A stretch of 64,000 nt of DNA. It comes from Pholiota molesta (taxonomy: Eukaryota > Basidiomycota > Agaricomycetes > Agaricales > Strophariaceae). Below are positions 47,847-59,851 of the stretch, one piece after another; the stretch's first letter is position 1; each line of letters starts with the position of its first letter. A model generated the notes under the pieces. The model had not been told where the DNA came from, searched no databases, and saw only the letters and a program-made list of their open reading frames with translations. Location: the NCBI GenBank assembly GCA_014925825.1, contig JACGCK010000077.1, positions 1 through 64,000 of the forward strand. Direction: 5' to 3'. The position numbers and the translations under genes were made by a program.

Positions 47847-50272
47847 ATGGAACGCAGTGTCTCAGGGCACGACAACGACGAGGAGACCGCCGAAGTAGAT
47901 TCCAATCGTCCACCGATGGATCCGTATCTCTGCGCGAACGAGCAGCAAGCCAGCCTCCGCGCACGAGCGACAACGCACCCTTCGTCTCCTCGCCCCCCAC
48001 CCAGCACTTCGTCCCATCCAGCATCAGCAGCGGGCCCTGGTCCAACTCGCGGATGCTGAGCCCCAATCGCGGACAGCCGATTCCCATCAGGAGCTCTTCC
48101 TTCTCCGCGCACCCCCCTAACCCGTTCGCTTCCACCGGCATGCGCGACCGCATCTTCCCATCGACCTTCGAGGATGACGAATCGGAAGCGCTTTCCGACA
48201 CGTACGATGAGCGCTTCGTGCCGGCCTCGCTCGCGCGGGGCCGCACCTACGGGCAGGACCCCACGCGCAGCCGTTCGCAGTCGCTTGCGACAGGCCGCCC
48301 GGGTCCGATTGGCAGCCCCTACACAGGAGCGTCCGCGATGCAGAGTTGGAATGAGTCATACCTCTCCAACTCGCTGAGCATACCCTCCGGTGGGGCAGCG
48401 ATACGGAGAAATCAAACCCCCAGGCAGCAGCAGCCGGTACGGAACAACGGGCAGATCTCCCACCAATATGTACTCATCTTCGCCTTCTGGCGGCTCATTC
48501 GTCGGGAATGGGCATTCCAACAGAAATCAGCAGGCGGATGTGTCCAATATGAGCCCATTCGTACGCGATGTCGGGCAGATCCTGCTTGACGACGGGTCCG
48601 CGTTCCGAGAGCTGTGGGCTGGTATGCACCCGCCGCGAGACGAGAATGGCGGCGGCGGAAGTGGTACCACCAGCCGACGCCATAGTGTCAGTGTTGTCCA
48701 ACCCGCAGGGGCAACGTCGTCGGGTTCAACGCGCCGGCACGGACAACATCGATGACCTGCCCGATCCACATTCCAGCCGGCTTTGGCGGACGCAGCGGGC
48801 TGCTGCTAAGCGACGACGACCTCGCGGCGGACCTCGGCCTCCTCAACATCAACCCCAACGAACCGCCGCCCTCTTCCTCCTCGCAGCACCCGCCGAGCCA
48901 ACCCTCCTCGCTTCCCATTTATGCGCCTCTGTCAAGGAGCCCGCCGTCGCGCGATTTGATGTCAACTTACCAGTCGATAACCTCAATATTCCGGGGGGGA
49001 AGCTATTCGCGCAGTCTATCGGTACGCCGAGCGATGGCGAATTCTCGGTCGGTGGCAATAGCCCACCCCGCGGAGGTCTTTTCGAGCAGCATGCCGAGAC
49101 TCATATGGCCAGACCACAGGGGCCAACAACAACACAGCAAGCAGCAGCAACAGCAACACAGCAATCTCAGCAGCAGGAGCTGACGGCCGTTTATTCCTGG
49201 CCAAGGCATCCAATATGTAATTCTCAACAACAACAGCAGCAGCAGCAGCAACAAGGCAGCCTGCACCAGACTACGAACGCCCAATACGTCCGGCCCGCGC
49301 GCCGTCCTACACGAGCACAAGCAGCCTCCAATCGCCCATCTCGCCCGGCACGCGCGCCATCAACCCGCAGCAGCCGCCGTACTACCCGCAAACCAGCGGC
49401 GGCTCTCCGACGCGCAGCACCACCAGCACGCGCCGCCCACCCCACGACGCCGCACCACCCGCCGAACCTCGCGGAGCTCGGCAAGGGCGTCCCGCTGCAC
49501 ACCGTGCCCGCGTCGTGGCCGCTGTTCATCGTCGAGTTCAAGGCGGGGCGCACGGACCTGTTCTACCTCACGGACCTCGGCCAGGCGGTGCGCGTGGGCG
49601 ACCTCGTGATCGTCGAGGCGGACCGCGGGAAGGATTGGGGAAGGTGGTGAACGACAGCATTACGATCGCGGAGGTGGAGGAGTTCCAGCGGCAGCAGGCG
49701 GAGAAGGGCTTTGGGGGCGGCGGCGCGGGGAGCGGGGGCACGGATGGGAGCGGGCAGCCGACGCCGACGAGCCCCGGGGGCGGGGGTGGGCCGCCGGGGA
49801 AGAAGGAGATCAATCCGAAGATGATTTATAGGAAGGCTGGACAGCAGGATTTGCAGTGCGTTTTTTCGTTTCTTTGGCTGCTGATTTCTTTTTCTTAGCC
49901 TTTTTTATTTTTTTCGTAGGTTGCTGGCGACGAAAACGGAGGACGAGCTCAAGGCGCTTCAGTTGTGTCAGACGAAAGTGCGTGCGAAGAAGCTGCCGAT
50001 GGAGGTCATCGACGCAGAATATCAGTGGTTAGTTGTCCAACAACTCTTGCGCTCTCAAAACGTGTTAACTCATCATCAACAGGGATAGACGAAAGCTCAC
50101 TTTTACTTTGTCGCAGAGAAACGGATCGATTTCAGAGAGCTCGTTAGAGAATTGTTCAGGTATGTTTCTCTGCTTCTACTCATCCCACGGTCGTTTACTG
50201 ACAACCCACGCGCTTTGTAGATTGTATAAAACGCGTATATGGATGGCCTCGCTTCAAGGAGGTGGGGATTGA
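47847..50272 (+). CDS. PSP1 C-terminal domain protein, with apparent frame breaks
   Basis: The likely start is at 47847 (MERSVSGHDNDEETAEVD). A long Ser/Pro/Gln-rich, probably disordered region follows, with a polyglutamine run near 49222-49253. The C-terminal domain is clear: ASWPLFIVEFKAGRTDLFYL, GDLVIVEADRGKD, VVNDSITIAEVEEFQ, KEINPKMIYRKA, then after introns DELKALQLCQTKVRAKKLPM, a segment with a frame break, and LYKTRIWMASLQGGGD ending at 50272. Shifts are needed near 47970, 48400, 48700, 49635 (GATTGGGG where GATTTGGGG would read through) and 50101 (four T where five read through). In yeast, PSP1 is a suppressor of DNA polymerase alpha mutants linked to mRNA decay; the bacterial domain acts in sporulation. 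Family call firm, gene ends less so. Confidence 0.8.
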
Positions 50273-51327
50273 GCAATAAGGTTATTGAAGAAGACGAACG
50301 CGACGCAGACGAGACGAGTATACCAATAATCATACCTACCATTTAAAGCCGGAATGTTCGACCCACGGGGCGTTATACCGCACAACCCACACCACGCAGA
50401 CGCAGAGGCGAATCGTACCTCCTCTGGAGGACATTATATCGTTTCGCCCCTTTCATATCCAGGACCCTACACCCGCGCCTGCGCAAATTACACGGCAAGC
50501 ATTAGATGGGTCCAGCCGAGGTCTTCCCTTCCGCCAGAAAGCCGGATCCATTGGACAAGCCACAACGCTCAAGACGGAGATAAATATACACCCCCCGAAG
50601 AATCTGCTGCCACCCCAAGACGAATGACGAACCGTGCCAGCGACATGGCAGTAAAAAGAATGTATTAACGGACCCACTTCATCCATCTAGTCATGCTCCC
50701 ATCATTAAACCTCTAGATATGCAATCACCCATCTTATTCCCATCTCAATTTTGTTTGCCTCTTTGTTGTCTCTTTTCTTTCAGTCCAGGGTGCTATTCAG
50801 CACCTGACGTCTTGTTCCCGCTTATTTATTCTATTCGAAGCACTTTACGACGAACTATCGCAAAGTGAGGCTCTTTCCCCCCCTCATTTCATCTACCATT
50901 AAGCCTGGGTTCTTGGGTTTTCTGCGGGCATCCTGGCCAGCACGCGTTCGATCGCTGTCGCTGTTTATGAGTCGCTGTTGACCTGTCTTCCCTCGTCCTT
51001 TCCTTTCGTGCTATGTTTTCCTCGTCTCAGGTTCTCGGTATATTGAAGGTGCTGTTGTCAAATCGCTTTTGTACTAGTACTCTGACATTGCTCATACGAT
51101 GATATTGATTCGAAATACCCATGTGTAGGTTTTTTTGTGTATTTGTCGTGCCTCGTTACTTTCCTTATGCTTCATTTACGTTCTATCAACTTGTACAATA
51201 TCATTACAATGACATTCCTCTCCATGGGATAGAGTGGTACGAATTACTGGGTGTTAGTACAATGTAGTATGCTAGAATTTTTACAGAACACGGTCAAAAC
51301 GCGTGTCCAGAAGAGGATAGATGACAC
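50273..51327. other. Intergenic, convergent 3' flanks
   Basis: About 1 kb between the PSP1-domain gene and the minus-strand coiled-coil gene. One open frame (50354-50668) has no domain. The stretch at 50690-51130 is rich in T and C, as in fungal 3' flanks. Nothing further seen. Confidence 0.35.
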
Positions 51328-52279
51328 CTAAGAAACGCTGTCTGCCATCCGGGCTAGCAGACGCTCTCGGAGCTGATTAGTTCCGTTTGTCGCTGACGCG
51401 CTGTACGTAGCTCGTGTCGAGCTAAATCGAGATTCTGAAGATGTTCGGGAGTGTCCTATCAGAGAGCACCCGTTGATAGAAGGAAGGGCACGCACGGGGG
51501 GTAGACCTTGAAAGTTTTGAGCTTCGCTCGCTTTTCTTTCAGCTCTCGCTGTTTGGCGAGATTCTTTTCCTTTTGTTCCATCAGCTGAGCTAGGGTTACT
51601 GGCACTATCAGTGGTCCTCCGTCTAGGTAGCGTTGATCAGCCTTTTAGTGATACAGAAATTATCCAAGTGTTTCCTACTGTCAATTTCCAATCTCTATGG
51701 TATTCTTTGGCCTTCTTTATCAAGCCTCTTTGCGACGTTCGAGAGTTGCAGCGTTTTCTGGTAACAGCGAGGTTGGATGTCCAGGGGTCAGAACTTCATT
51801 CCAGCTATACGAGTCAGAATGAAGATGAAGTTAGATGTGCAAGATAACTCATAGGATTTACGATACGCACTGAACGAGAAGTTGAGTTTCATGTTTCAAA
51901 GAAGCCAGATGGCCTTCAACTCTTCTTCTACGGCTTTCAATCGGTCGAGCGAGCGTGATAGGGCCATACTTTCGCTGCTCATTTTCGTGATCGCTTGTGA
52001 ATAGCTGTTCGAGGAAATGGCTATTTCAATGCTCGATTAGAAGCGTTGGAGTCGTGTAATTTATACTGACTTGAAGAATGAAGCATCTGGGATTTCGAGG
52101 ATGTTCACTACTTGAGCTAGAACATCCAGGGAGCTTGCCAGTTGGTCCTTGTTGTCGTACTCGCTTTCAATTGGAGGAAGATACGCTTCCAGCTGTTCTG
52201 CGAGACAATTTCAATAAGATTTCAACAAACTGAAGAAAATAAGCGACCTACTAGGTATTTCTATTGCTTGTGTATCCAT
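51328..52279 (-). CDS. Short coiled-coil protein, possibly HAUS1/augmin-like
   Basis: The start is at 52279 (MDTQAIEIP) with a GTAGGT donor. Exon 2 reads QLEAYLPPIESEYDNKDQLA and VVNILEIPDASFFK. Later exons give SESMALSRSLDRLKAVEEEL, LAQLMEQKEKNLAKQRELKE and NLDLARHELRTARQRQTELI. The last codons, RERLLARMADSVS with TAG at 51328-51330, are reached only through a one-base shift near 51380. The strong heptad pattern and the short length suggest a structural coiled-coil subunit. The C-terminal LPP-like/LAR-E-R pattern reminds me of augmin subunit 1, but I cannot confirm it. Exon joins around 51550-51850 are unsettled. Confidence 0.5.
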
Positions 52280-52476
52280 TATCACGGAGAACTCAGGAAT
52301 GGTAGTGATCAAGTAGTAATGGGAGTCGGTTACTATCGAAGTCGCGTCGCAAGTTGCCGACCTTTGGTTAACGCGTCGACGCGTACACAACTGCAAATAA
52401 GTTGATCTCTTTCTCCTTTTTCCACCATCTCCTCCCCATTCCCCATCCCTAAGCTCCGTTTCCGACACCCGGAACG

Positions 52477-52884
52477 ATGAAAGTACAAGTGAAACGGTGG
52501 CATGCAGTGGCACAGTGGCGATGGGATACGGGGAACACGGAGCAAGATGATGATGGCGAGGGCGACGTGTGTGGCATTTGTCGCGTGCCGTATGAGGGGT
52601 GTTGTCCGTCTTGCAAGATGCCTGGAGACGATTGTCCCTTGAGTGCGTTTGAAAATTCTTTGGGAATATATGAAAACTGACTTCCCGGCCCAGTCTGGGG
52701 AGAATGTACCCATGTTTTTCATATGCATTGTCTGCTCAAATGGATTGGAACAGCTGCTTCCAAACAGCAATGTCCGATGGATCGCAAAGCCTGGGGTATG
52801 TTATCAAATTCTGGATATATAACATTTCTTATCTTTCTTTGGTCATCCTTAGTTACGGCAGAGCGAAAGGTCGGCACGACATGA
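52477..52884 (+). CDS. APC11: Anaphase-promoting complex RING-H2 subunit Apc11
   Basis: Three exons (52477-52642, 52694-52795 and 52853-52884) make a protein of about 99 residues. It begins MKVQVKRWHAVAQWRWD. The RING-H2 ligands are visible: CGIC, CCPSC, GDDCPLIWGECTHVFHMHC and QQCPMDRKAW. Length and ending (VTAERKVGTT) fit the family. Apc11 is the catalytic RING of the APC/C ubiquitin ligase, which marks cyclins and securin for degradation in mitosis. Confidence 0.96.
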
Positions 52885-53349
52885 TGAACCACCTTGTGAA
52901 TACCCATCCTGTATTTTTGCAACTGTTGTATCCATATGGCCCTGTATTTTGTATACCAAATCGGAATCCTCAACCACCTAATCGAAGCTCAACGGGATCA
53001 GCCTATGTCATTCTGCTCAAGTCCAGCTTTCAAGCGAAACATGGCTAAACCCAGCTCGCCTTTTAGAAATAAGTAGGCTGCAAAAGTGGTTTGCATTTTT
53101 GACTAATTTTTCACGTAAGCTCTTTAAACCAGGAGCCAGTTTCTGTTGCTGGAACCTGTGACACTGGACCGCGCGATTGGCAACAAAGCGCGCCGCTGTT
53201 GGGTCCGAGGTGCCATTCGACTCTCCTCGGGCCTCAATCAGACAACCGCATCTGCTTGCGGAAGTGGAGCAATACATGCACCAGCGTTGCTATGACCAAA
53301 TCATAAGCACGACAAAGTCTTTCACCAGGATGCAAGGTCTATATCCTCG
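52885..53349. other. Gap after APC11
   Basis: No exon is seen in about 460 bases. A strong hairpin (CCGAGG and CCTCGG arms around 53203-53231) is present but does not fold as a tRNA. Confidence 0.35.
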
Positions 53350-53625
53350 CCTGTGATGGATGCAAAAGAAATTCTGCTGGAAGGATTGAGAAATCAGACG
53401 ATAGGGACATGGTGGGAGTACTTACTCATACGAGATGGCAAATGTCATCCCGTAGAATATAGGCTCAGGTCAGAATGTAGCCAGCATAGAAAGAGGGCAA
53501 TGAATCGTACGATAGCAAAAGATGGTTATAGTTCAATAAGCCTGTGGACTCCGGAGTAAGAATCCTCGCAGCGTTGGATGTGTTGAAGGCGTTATCGTAA
53601 GATGTCCGAGAAGATATCCTCAGAA
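53350..53625 (-). pseudogene. Decayed fragment of an oligopeptide transporter gene
   Basis: The minus strand reads ISSRTSYDNAFN...RILTPEST (53548-53611), matching the exon of the neighbouring OPT gene near 55730-55795 (ISSRTSYDN...TRILTPEST). The match continues through the next intron and exon border (53430-53470 against 55597-55632) and weaker to about 53350. Only this piece of the gene is present. It is a partial duplicate left beside the intact copy. Confidence 0.75.
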
Positions 53626-53886
53626 GTCATGATTTAGTTTTACCGTTATAAGAAACCTTCGGAAGCTAAGTTTACTTATAGTATAAGTATGAGTATCATA
53701 AATGCAACTTCCAGGTCTTCAGTACGAAATGCCAATGATTTGTTCAAAAAATACAAATATTTATATTTTACATAAATTGCACACATAAATCAGGTCCAGA
53801 ATCTTGTGGAAAATCTACCAAGTTGAGGGGCTAAAAGTAGGTGGCGTTGTGATCAGTATAAGAAAAAAAAGCCATTCAGGCAGGAC
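53626..53886. other. OPT 3' flank
   Basis: AT-rich, about 260 bases, including tacaaatatttatattttacataaa near 53750-53775. It probably holds the OPT transcript end. No gene seen. Confidence 0.35.
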
Positions 53887-56800
53887 TTACCCAAATGTCT
53901 CGCCTGGTGCGAGAGATCTAACGGGGGTGCCCAAGCCATCTGCGCCAACGAACGGAACAGTGTTGCCCCACCACGACGATAAAGAAGCTTCACCGATCTA
54001 TCAAATATTAGTAGTGCTTCGAAGGTTAGAATAATATACATTAAATACTTACCGTTCCGTTCTTGGGGAATTGCAAGGCGAAGAAAATAACCAAAATGGA
54101 GACGGCAAGACCGGAGTCGAGCGCAGCCGCGAGGACGTAGTTGTACTTGGTCCACCAGGAAAATGACGTCTGCAAGGATAGAAGATATAAGCGACGACGC
54201 AGACGATGGAGCTGCTCAGAGGAACTAACCTTCGCATGAAGTATTGGAAGAAGAATCCAACGCCACTAAGAATAAACGGTCAGTCATGGCTGCCAAAGTC
54301 ATTTGGCAAAGTTCAACACGTACGCCCAAGGAACGTAGTTGATGGCAGTGGCAGGAGGGATGAGACCAGTTCCGTTGAAGATAACGGGCAAGCTGAGGGA
54401 GAAATTGTAAGAGATGCCAAAACGCCGATTTGCGAAACGCACTTGATGTACTTGAGGAAGCTGTTGGCCACCTCTTGCTCAAAGCCCAAGGAATAATGGG
54501 GGCAATGGCACCGATGAGGAAGAAGAAGACGAGGCCATAGTAAGTTTGTCCCTTGGAGAATTGGCGAGCTGGGCCAATGACACCCCACTGAAATTTGAAT
54601 TAGCACGTCTGAGGAATCCGATGAGCAGTAAGAAACGTACAATAATACTGGCAGTTCCGAAGACCTCGGTACTTGGGCAAATGAACCCATCCTTTTGGTT
54701 GGGACTGCACATGTCGGCAATATTGGTGAACATCCACGCCTGGACACCGAGTTGTACGGTTCCAGCGATAACAGTGGCGACAATTTGACTCCAAACATGG
54801 GCTTTGGTGGAACTAAACATATAGGCTTCAATAAACTACACCATGACGATGAATGACTCCCGAATGCTTACTCTTCATGTAGTGACCGAGTTTGAAGTCA
54901 GAGGTGAAGGTCAACGCTTGTGCCATCGTCTAAGAAAACGTTGAGCCGAGGTGGAGTTCGACATAAAATGCATACTCACAATGTAACCCCATGTCTTGAA
55001 CATCATCATGGCAATGGGTCGTCCCGGAAGAGCATAACCAATAATCAGCTCAGTGATAACGCTGGATGGCGACGATGAGTCAGTTGCTCGTCCAAGTTAG
55101 ATAGTTTCAAAGCGTACTTCAAACCAACTTGCTGGTTAGTGATGGCTTGAATCATTCCGATAGGAATAACGTAGGTGAATGCTGTACGATACTTCATTAT
55201 TAAAACAATAAAATTGTAATTGAGGAAAATCATACCGATCAAGAGAGCGAGAATGAATGCCCAGACAGGCATCTCACTGAATTCCACGTTAGATATAGTC
55301 CAACTTGAGTAATTTTTGGGAAAAAGAAAACTCACGTTGGCCAGACCTCGATACTGATGATTCCGATGGCGAACATGCTCAAGAAAATGCAGAGGTACCA
55401 CCATTCCGGAACTTGAGGGTACTTGGCCATGAGACGCGCGTGGATATCAGGTTGCTCGTGTAGGGAGCGGCGAGCTTGGACCCAGATCTGCTTGCGGAAG
55501 TACAGGAATGCGTGCACTAGGGTAGCGGTGATGGAAGCGAAGGACAGTCTGACAAAAACCATTTAGTTACGTAGTTAGACACGTAAAGTTATACATACCC
55601 GTAGGAAATGGCGAATGTCGTCCTAGATTATTCTGGCGTTAAAATATGGTCGAAAATGATGATAAAAACTTACGAAAGGAAGAGAGGGCTGTATTGCTTA
55701 TAAGCCTCGAGATCGAATGTAGATTCGGGAGTGAGAATTCGGGTAACGTTGTAGGTGGAAAACGTGTTGTCATAAGATGTCCGTGATGAAATTCTAAATG
55801 AGATTAGTAAATATTGACGATTTTCCTAATATCACTCACGGCATGAATTCACCGAACCAAGTGTTGGTGAACTAATAAGATAAGATTACGGAGTCCCAAA
55901 TGAATTTAATGGATGACATACGTATAGGACCGGTGTCAAGAACCCTAATAGATTGGACACGTTGAGCACTACGAAGGGAGAATAAATTGCCATGAACACT
56001 TACAGAAGAAGAAGACAAAGCCGCCAAAGATGTTGGCCTCAGCCCACCCTAAAATATCGCTCAGAATTTCTGTTAATTAAGATTGAAGAAAACATTCTCG
56101 GCATACATGGAGTAGCAAGAGGAGATCCTATATAACTGAGGACGAGAGTAAGTCAAAATGCAATGTTCGACAGGGTCCAGGACATACGTTATTTGACTCC
56201 AATCGAAGGTAATGACCGACATTCCCTATAGTTGATTAAACAAGGTGAGAATGTGCGTAGAGGAAGGATTATTATTTATGACGCACCATTCCATGAACAT
56301 ATCTGTATAGGCGAAAACAGATAGGTCAGTGAAATTTAGCCATGTTATAAGTAAGAGAAAGGTTTCGAACCCGAAGAGTTGCGAGATAGCTACAATAGCT
56401 AATTAGCGATTATATTACTGGAGCCTTTGAAGCGCGGCTTACTCGTGTTTTGCGGCCTGATCCAAGTGACCCAGGAGAAATAGGACAGTGCTTGGACTGC
56501 AACGAAGATAAGGATAAGAGACCATCTGAAAATAAATCCTGTACTTACAGATATAGCCAGGGAAGAAGTCTAAAATTAGATGTTGGGTCAATTTCTACAT
56601 CCGGAAATGACAATTTGGAGTCGTACTCACACCAGAAGAAAGAGGCCAGGAACCAATACACGAAGAACCTCTCACGACTGAGGCCTCCACGAGTACCCAT
56701 ACCAGCGTACTGCTGAGAGTGGAGAGTGTTGAAAAGGGCACAGTTGACCAGGTTAGCGGGCCAGATCATGGAAGGTGGCGCCACGAGGAAGCGTCGGGCG

Positions 56801-57697
56801 ATACCTCCAATCGAGTAGCCAATGAGCTGCGTGGACATCACGACGAACCATTGATCTGTACACTGTTAGCTCAATTCTGTCACTGGAGCAAAATAGCTTA
56901 CAGCTGAAGTTGAACCTTTGGTTGTAATAAACCCTTTGCACAGCAATGATGTCGGTGGCATATGCCGATCCAGCACCCACAGTGGCCTATAAAAAATTAG
57001 GTGATCACATCTAGCCGATTAAATGGAAACGACTGACCATGATCTGCATATGCCGTTATCAGTCAGCGTGGACGTGCGGTGATATCCAGGAGAAATACGT
57101 ACAGTAATAAGCACATGCTCCTTCACGGTGAATGGTCCAGGATTTAGCTTAACTCCAAAGATCGTGATGTTTGGCATCCAGGCGGCGGCGGCTCTACCCA
57201 TCGGGAAGGACAACAACTGCGCCACAATGCCACCAATGGTGACGGATGGGAATCGGAAGAAGAAGAATTGATTGAGACCGGGCACGACTATTGCCCAAGC
57301 TAATCCGAGGACCCATGTCCGCAAAGTCGTGACGGGCATATCGAAGTCGTCGGTGTTCGCTACTGCTGAGCGGACCTCGGGGTAAGGACTCTCATCGTCG
57401 AAAGAGACGATGTGCTCCTTGTCTAGATTGGGGTCGTCGAACTGAGCCCCAGTAAGTTCCTGTAGATATCATTCAGTATGCCAGATAAGATGAGGGCTGG
57501 CAAGCATTGTTGCATACTGCGATGTGAGCATCTGAATACGAGACGATATGTTAGCGCTGGTCTAATGAGGAAGAGCTGTAGCGCCAACCATCGAACTCCT
57601 TGGTCGGGGTCTCGCCGCCCTTCTCCATGTCGTCCGCGTACTCTTGGGCAGTAGCCGCCTCTTCGCGCAACGCATACTGAGGCACTTGATCAGCCAT
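53887..57697 (-). CDS. Oligopeptide transporter (OPT family)
   Basis: The start is MADQVPQYALREEAATAQEY at 57697; the stop is at 53887-53889, after GTPVRSLAPGETFG. More than fifteen small exons carry the OPT hallmarks in order: WVLGLAWAIVVPGLNQFFFF, NPGPFTVKEHVLI, FNTLHSQQYAGMGTRGGLSR, RFFVYWFLASFFW, SSTKAHVWSQIVATVIAGTV, MCSPNQKDGFICPSTEVFG, WGVIGPARQFSKGQTYYGL, PVIFNGTGLIPPATAINYVP and a C-terminal SSWWGNTVPFVGADGLGTP. About 12-14 membrane helices are expected. It imports small peptides, probably with protons, across the plasma membrane. One base shift is needed near 54466-54469 (a CC pair) to keep the helix before KYIK in frame. A partial decayed copy lies downstream. Confidence 0.9.
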
Positions 57698-59851
57698 GGT
57701 CAACTCTTGGGGTGATTAAGCACACGAGAACTCGATTCCTGGCTGAGGTCATCTTATAACCGCTATGGCTAATTACATATGTGGTTCATGTGGAACCGGT
57801 TCCACGATAAGACAGCTGAATACACATGCTCATTCGATGGTTGTAAAACAGGCAAGCGTATTCGCGGTGAGCTAAAAATGGTTTGATGGCTTCCCAATGG
57901 AATCTATAGTTGGGCAATGGAGTTGAAATCGACAACGTAGATCTGTGGTCAGTATCCCATCCAGCTCGGCAAACCGACAAAAGCCTAGGCATCAATACTT
58001 CAGTAGATTTAATAGTCGCTTCTCACCCACTCAATTCGATTGGCAATGCCAGGCAGTGCCTCTGAAATCTTACTCAGTACTCCCGCCATTAACCTTTGTT
58101 ACATAGATTCGTATTTCTTGTCATGAAATACGTTTATCCGCAATGGTTCGAGATTTCGATACAGCCTGGATATTCTTCTGGATTGGGGAAGCCGTAGCCT
58201 CGCCCGCATTCTCCAGTTCCCAGATAGGTCCTTAACGATATGCTGGCAATTTAAATCTCGTGGGTGAATGGTGTAAAGGCGCTCCGTGTCCGTGTGATAT
58301 CATCCTAAAATACTATCTATAAGCGAGGTAAGGTCAATTAAGCAATTTCACAAGACTTTCTACCTATCTAGTAGGAATCTAGTACTCAGTAAATATTCAG
58401 CTAACTAAATAGAGGTAATATACAAGCTCATAAAGTGACTACATTTCTGAGGATTCGACGGATCTCTCGAAGGGTTGAAAGAACATTACATTTACGTCTA
58501 CTATGCCGAATGACATTCCGCAGCCTTCTCTTGAGCATGTGGATGCAAAAACTATACTGACCATGTGCATCGAGACTCCTCTTCGGGGCTTCCGGAAGCA
58601 TGAACAGGCTTTGATTATATGATGCTATTTTTAGAAAAAATTGTAGCTTGACAGGAGTAAGTACATCAACTTGCTCATGCCGGGGCTGGTCATTAATGAA
58701 TATCACCGAAACTTAAGATACCCCATTTATTTCAACAAGAAAACCGTTGTAATAAATATCATAATGCAGGCGCTCCGAGTTGTGGGATTTGGAGGCGTCA
58801 GAGCCCGGCTAATTGGATGATAACAAGAGAACTATTCATTGACTTGCGAGGAGAAATTGGACGTTACGATTTCCTAGTATGTGGGGGTATCAGCCACTAA
58901 ATCTGTCGCACATAGGATTGATCAAAGTCTTAGCTTGTTGGGCAGCGGTCGCTGGGCAGTGGGAGGAGAACACAAGGAGCACTGAAACGACCGCATGTAT
59001 ACTTAGAGCGACTTTAGGTGAGCGCTTGCCAACATATGAGGCGGGTTCTCCGAATCCTAGTTAGTCCTATTCTATTTGTGGCATCGTCTCGCATCATATG
59101 GTCATTCTCCAGTGCCTGCAACAAGGAATGAGAATATTGTAGTGAACACCTGTGAACACCTGATAAAAAGGATCAACTACGACACATGGTGATAATTATA
59201 CTGACGTTAAGGTCCAGTCTCTCACATTCGGAACACGTACCTCTTTGAAATTCATCAACGGTCCGAGCCGAATGGCGAAAGGTACCTGTAAATACATGAT
59301 ACATGAAGCTTAAGCTGGACACCGCCGTTTGGTCGCACGACCGCTGTGCCATACATACATCTGTCTTCAACGATTGTCGAGTGTCATGCTGTACTATCAA
59401 TCAGAAATGTGCATCGGATCAGCGCTCGTATGATATGGCTGGACCAAAGCATTTCCCAAGCATGACACGTTGAGCAACTTGAGCTTCGAAGCAGCTTGTA
59501 CGTTGCCAATAAATAATCACTGAGAAGTCAAAATCAGCATTGTCGGGGAGAGCAGCGCAACGCCGCAATCAAAGTACGAAAGTTAATTGGGAAGAACTTG
59601 GAAAGGACTCAAATGGAGTTCACCCGAAGTTCATCTTCACTTGAATGCCGTCAGCGCCCGACCAATCGCGGAACGAAAGTAAGTGCGCACCTGTGCCAGA
59701 CCTGTGCGCACTGCGCACTGCGAATAACATGTTGATTGTCTCTATTTGCAATAGCTTCTATGACAAACAATGACAGGTCGCTAGCAAATGCAATGCCCGG
59801 TCCTGCGAATCTCTCCAACTGTCAGCGCCATATCGCCAGCATTGAGCCGTT
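57698..59851. other. Intergenic region, OPT promoter to glycosyltransferase promoter
   Basis: About 2.1 kb between two divergent genes. I see no exon. The OPT side holds a perfect 16-base palindrome (57790-57805). A small direct repeat gtgaacacct occurs twice at about 59143-59161. Other open frames are short and do not look coding. Confidence 0.45.
57790..57805. promoter_or_regulatory. 16-base perfect palindrome upstream of the OPT gene
   Basis: GTGGAACCGGTTCCAC is its own reverse complement. It lies 93 bases before the OPT start codon. Such a site could bind a dimeric regulator, for example a Zn(II)2Cys6 protein recognising CCGG or inverted triplets. This is inference from position and symmetry. 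Confidence 0.45.

Noticed and set aside
49218..49255. Microsatellite-like CAG/CAA run
   Set aside because: It codes a polyglutamine run inside the disordered part of the PSP1-domain gene, so it is part of that gene and not a separate repeat element.
53160..53245. Possible tRNA gene
   Set aside because: A box-like ATTCGACTC and a CCGAGG/CCTCGG hairpin are present, but no acceptor stem, D-arm or anticodon arm can be folded around them on either strand.
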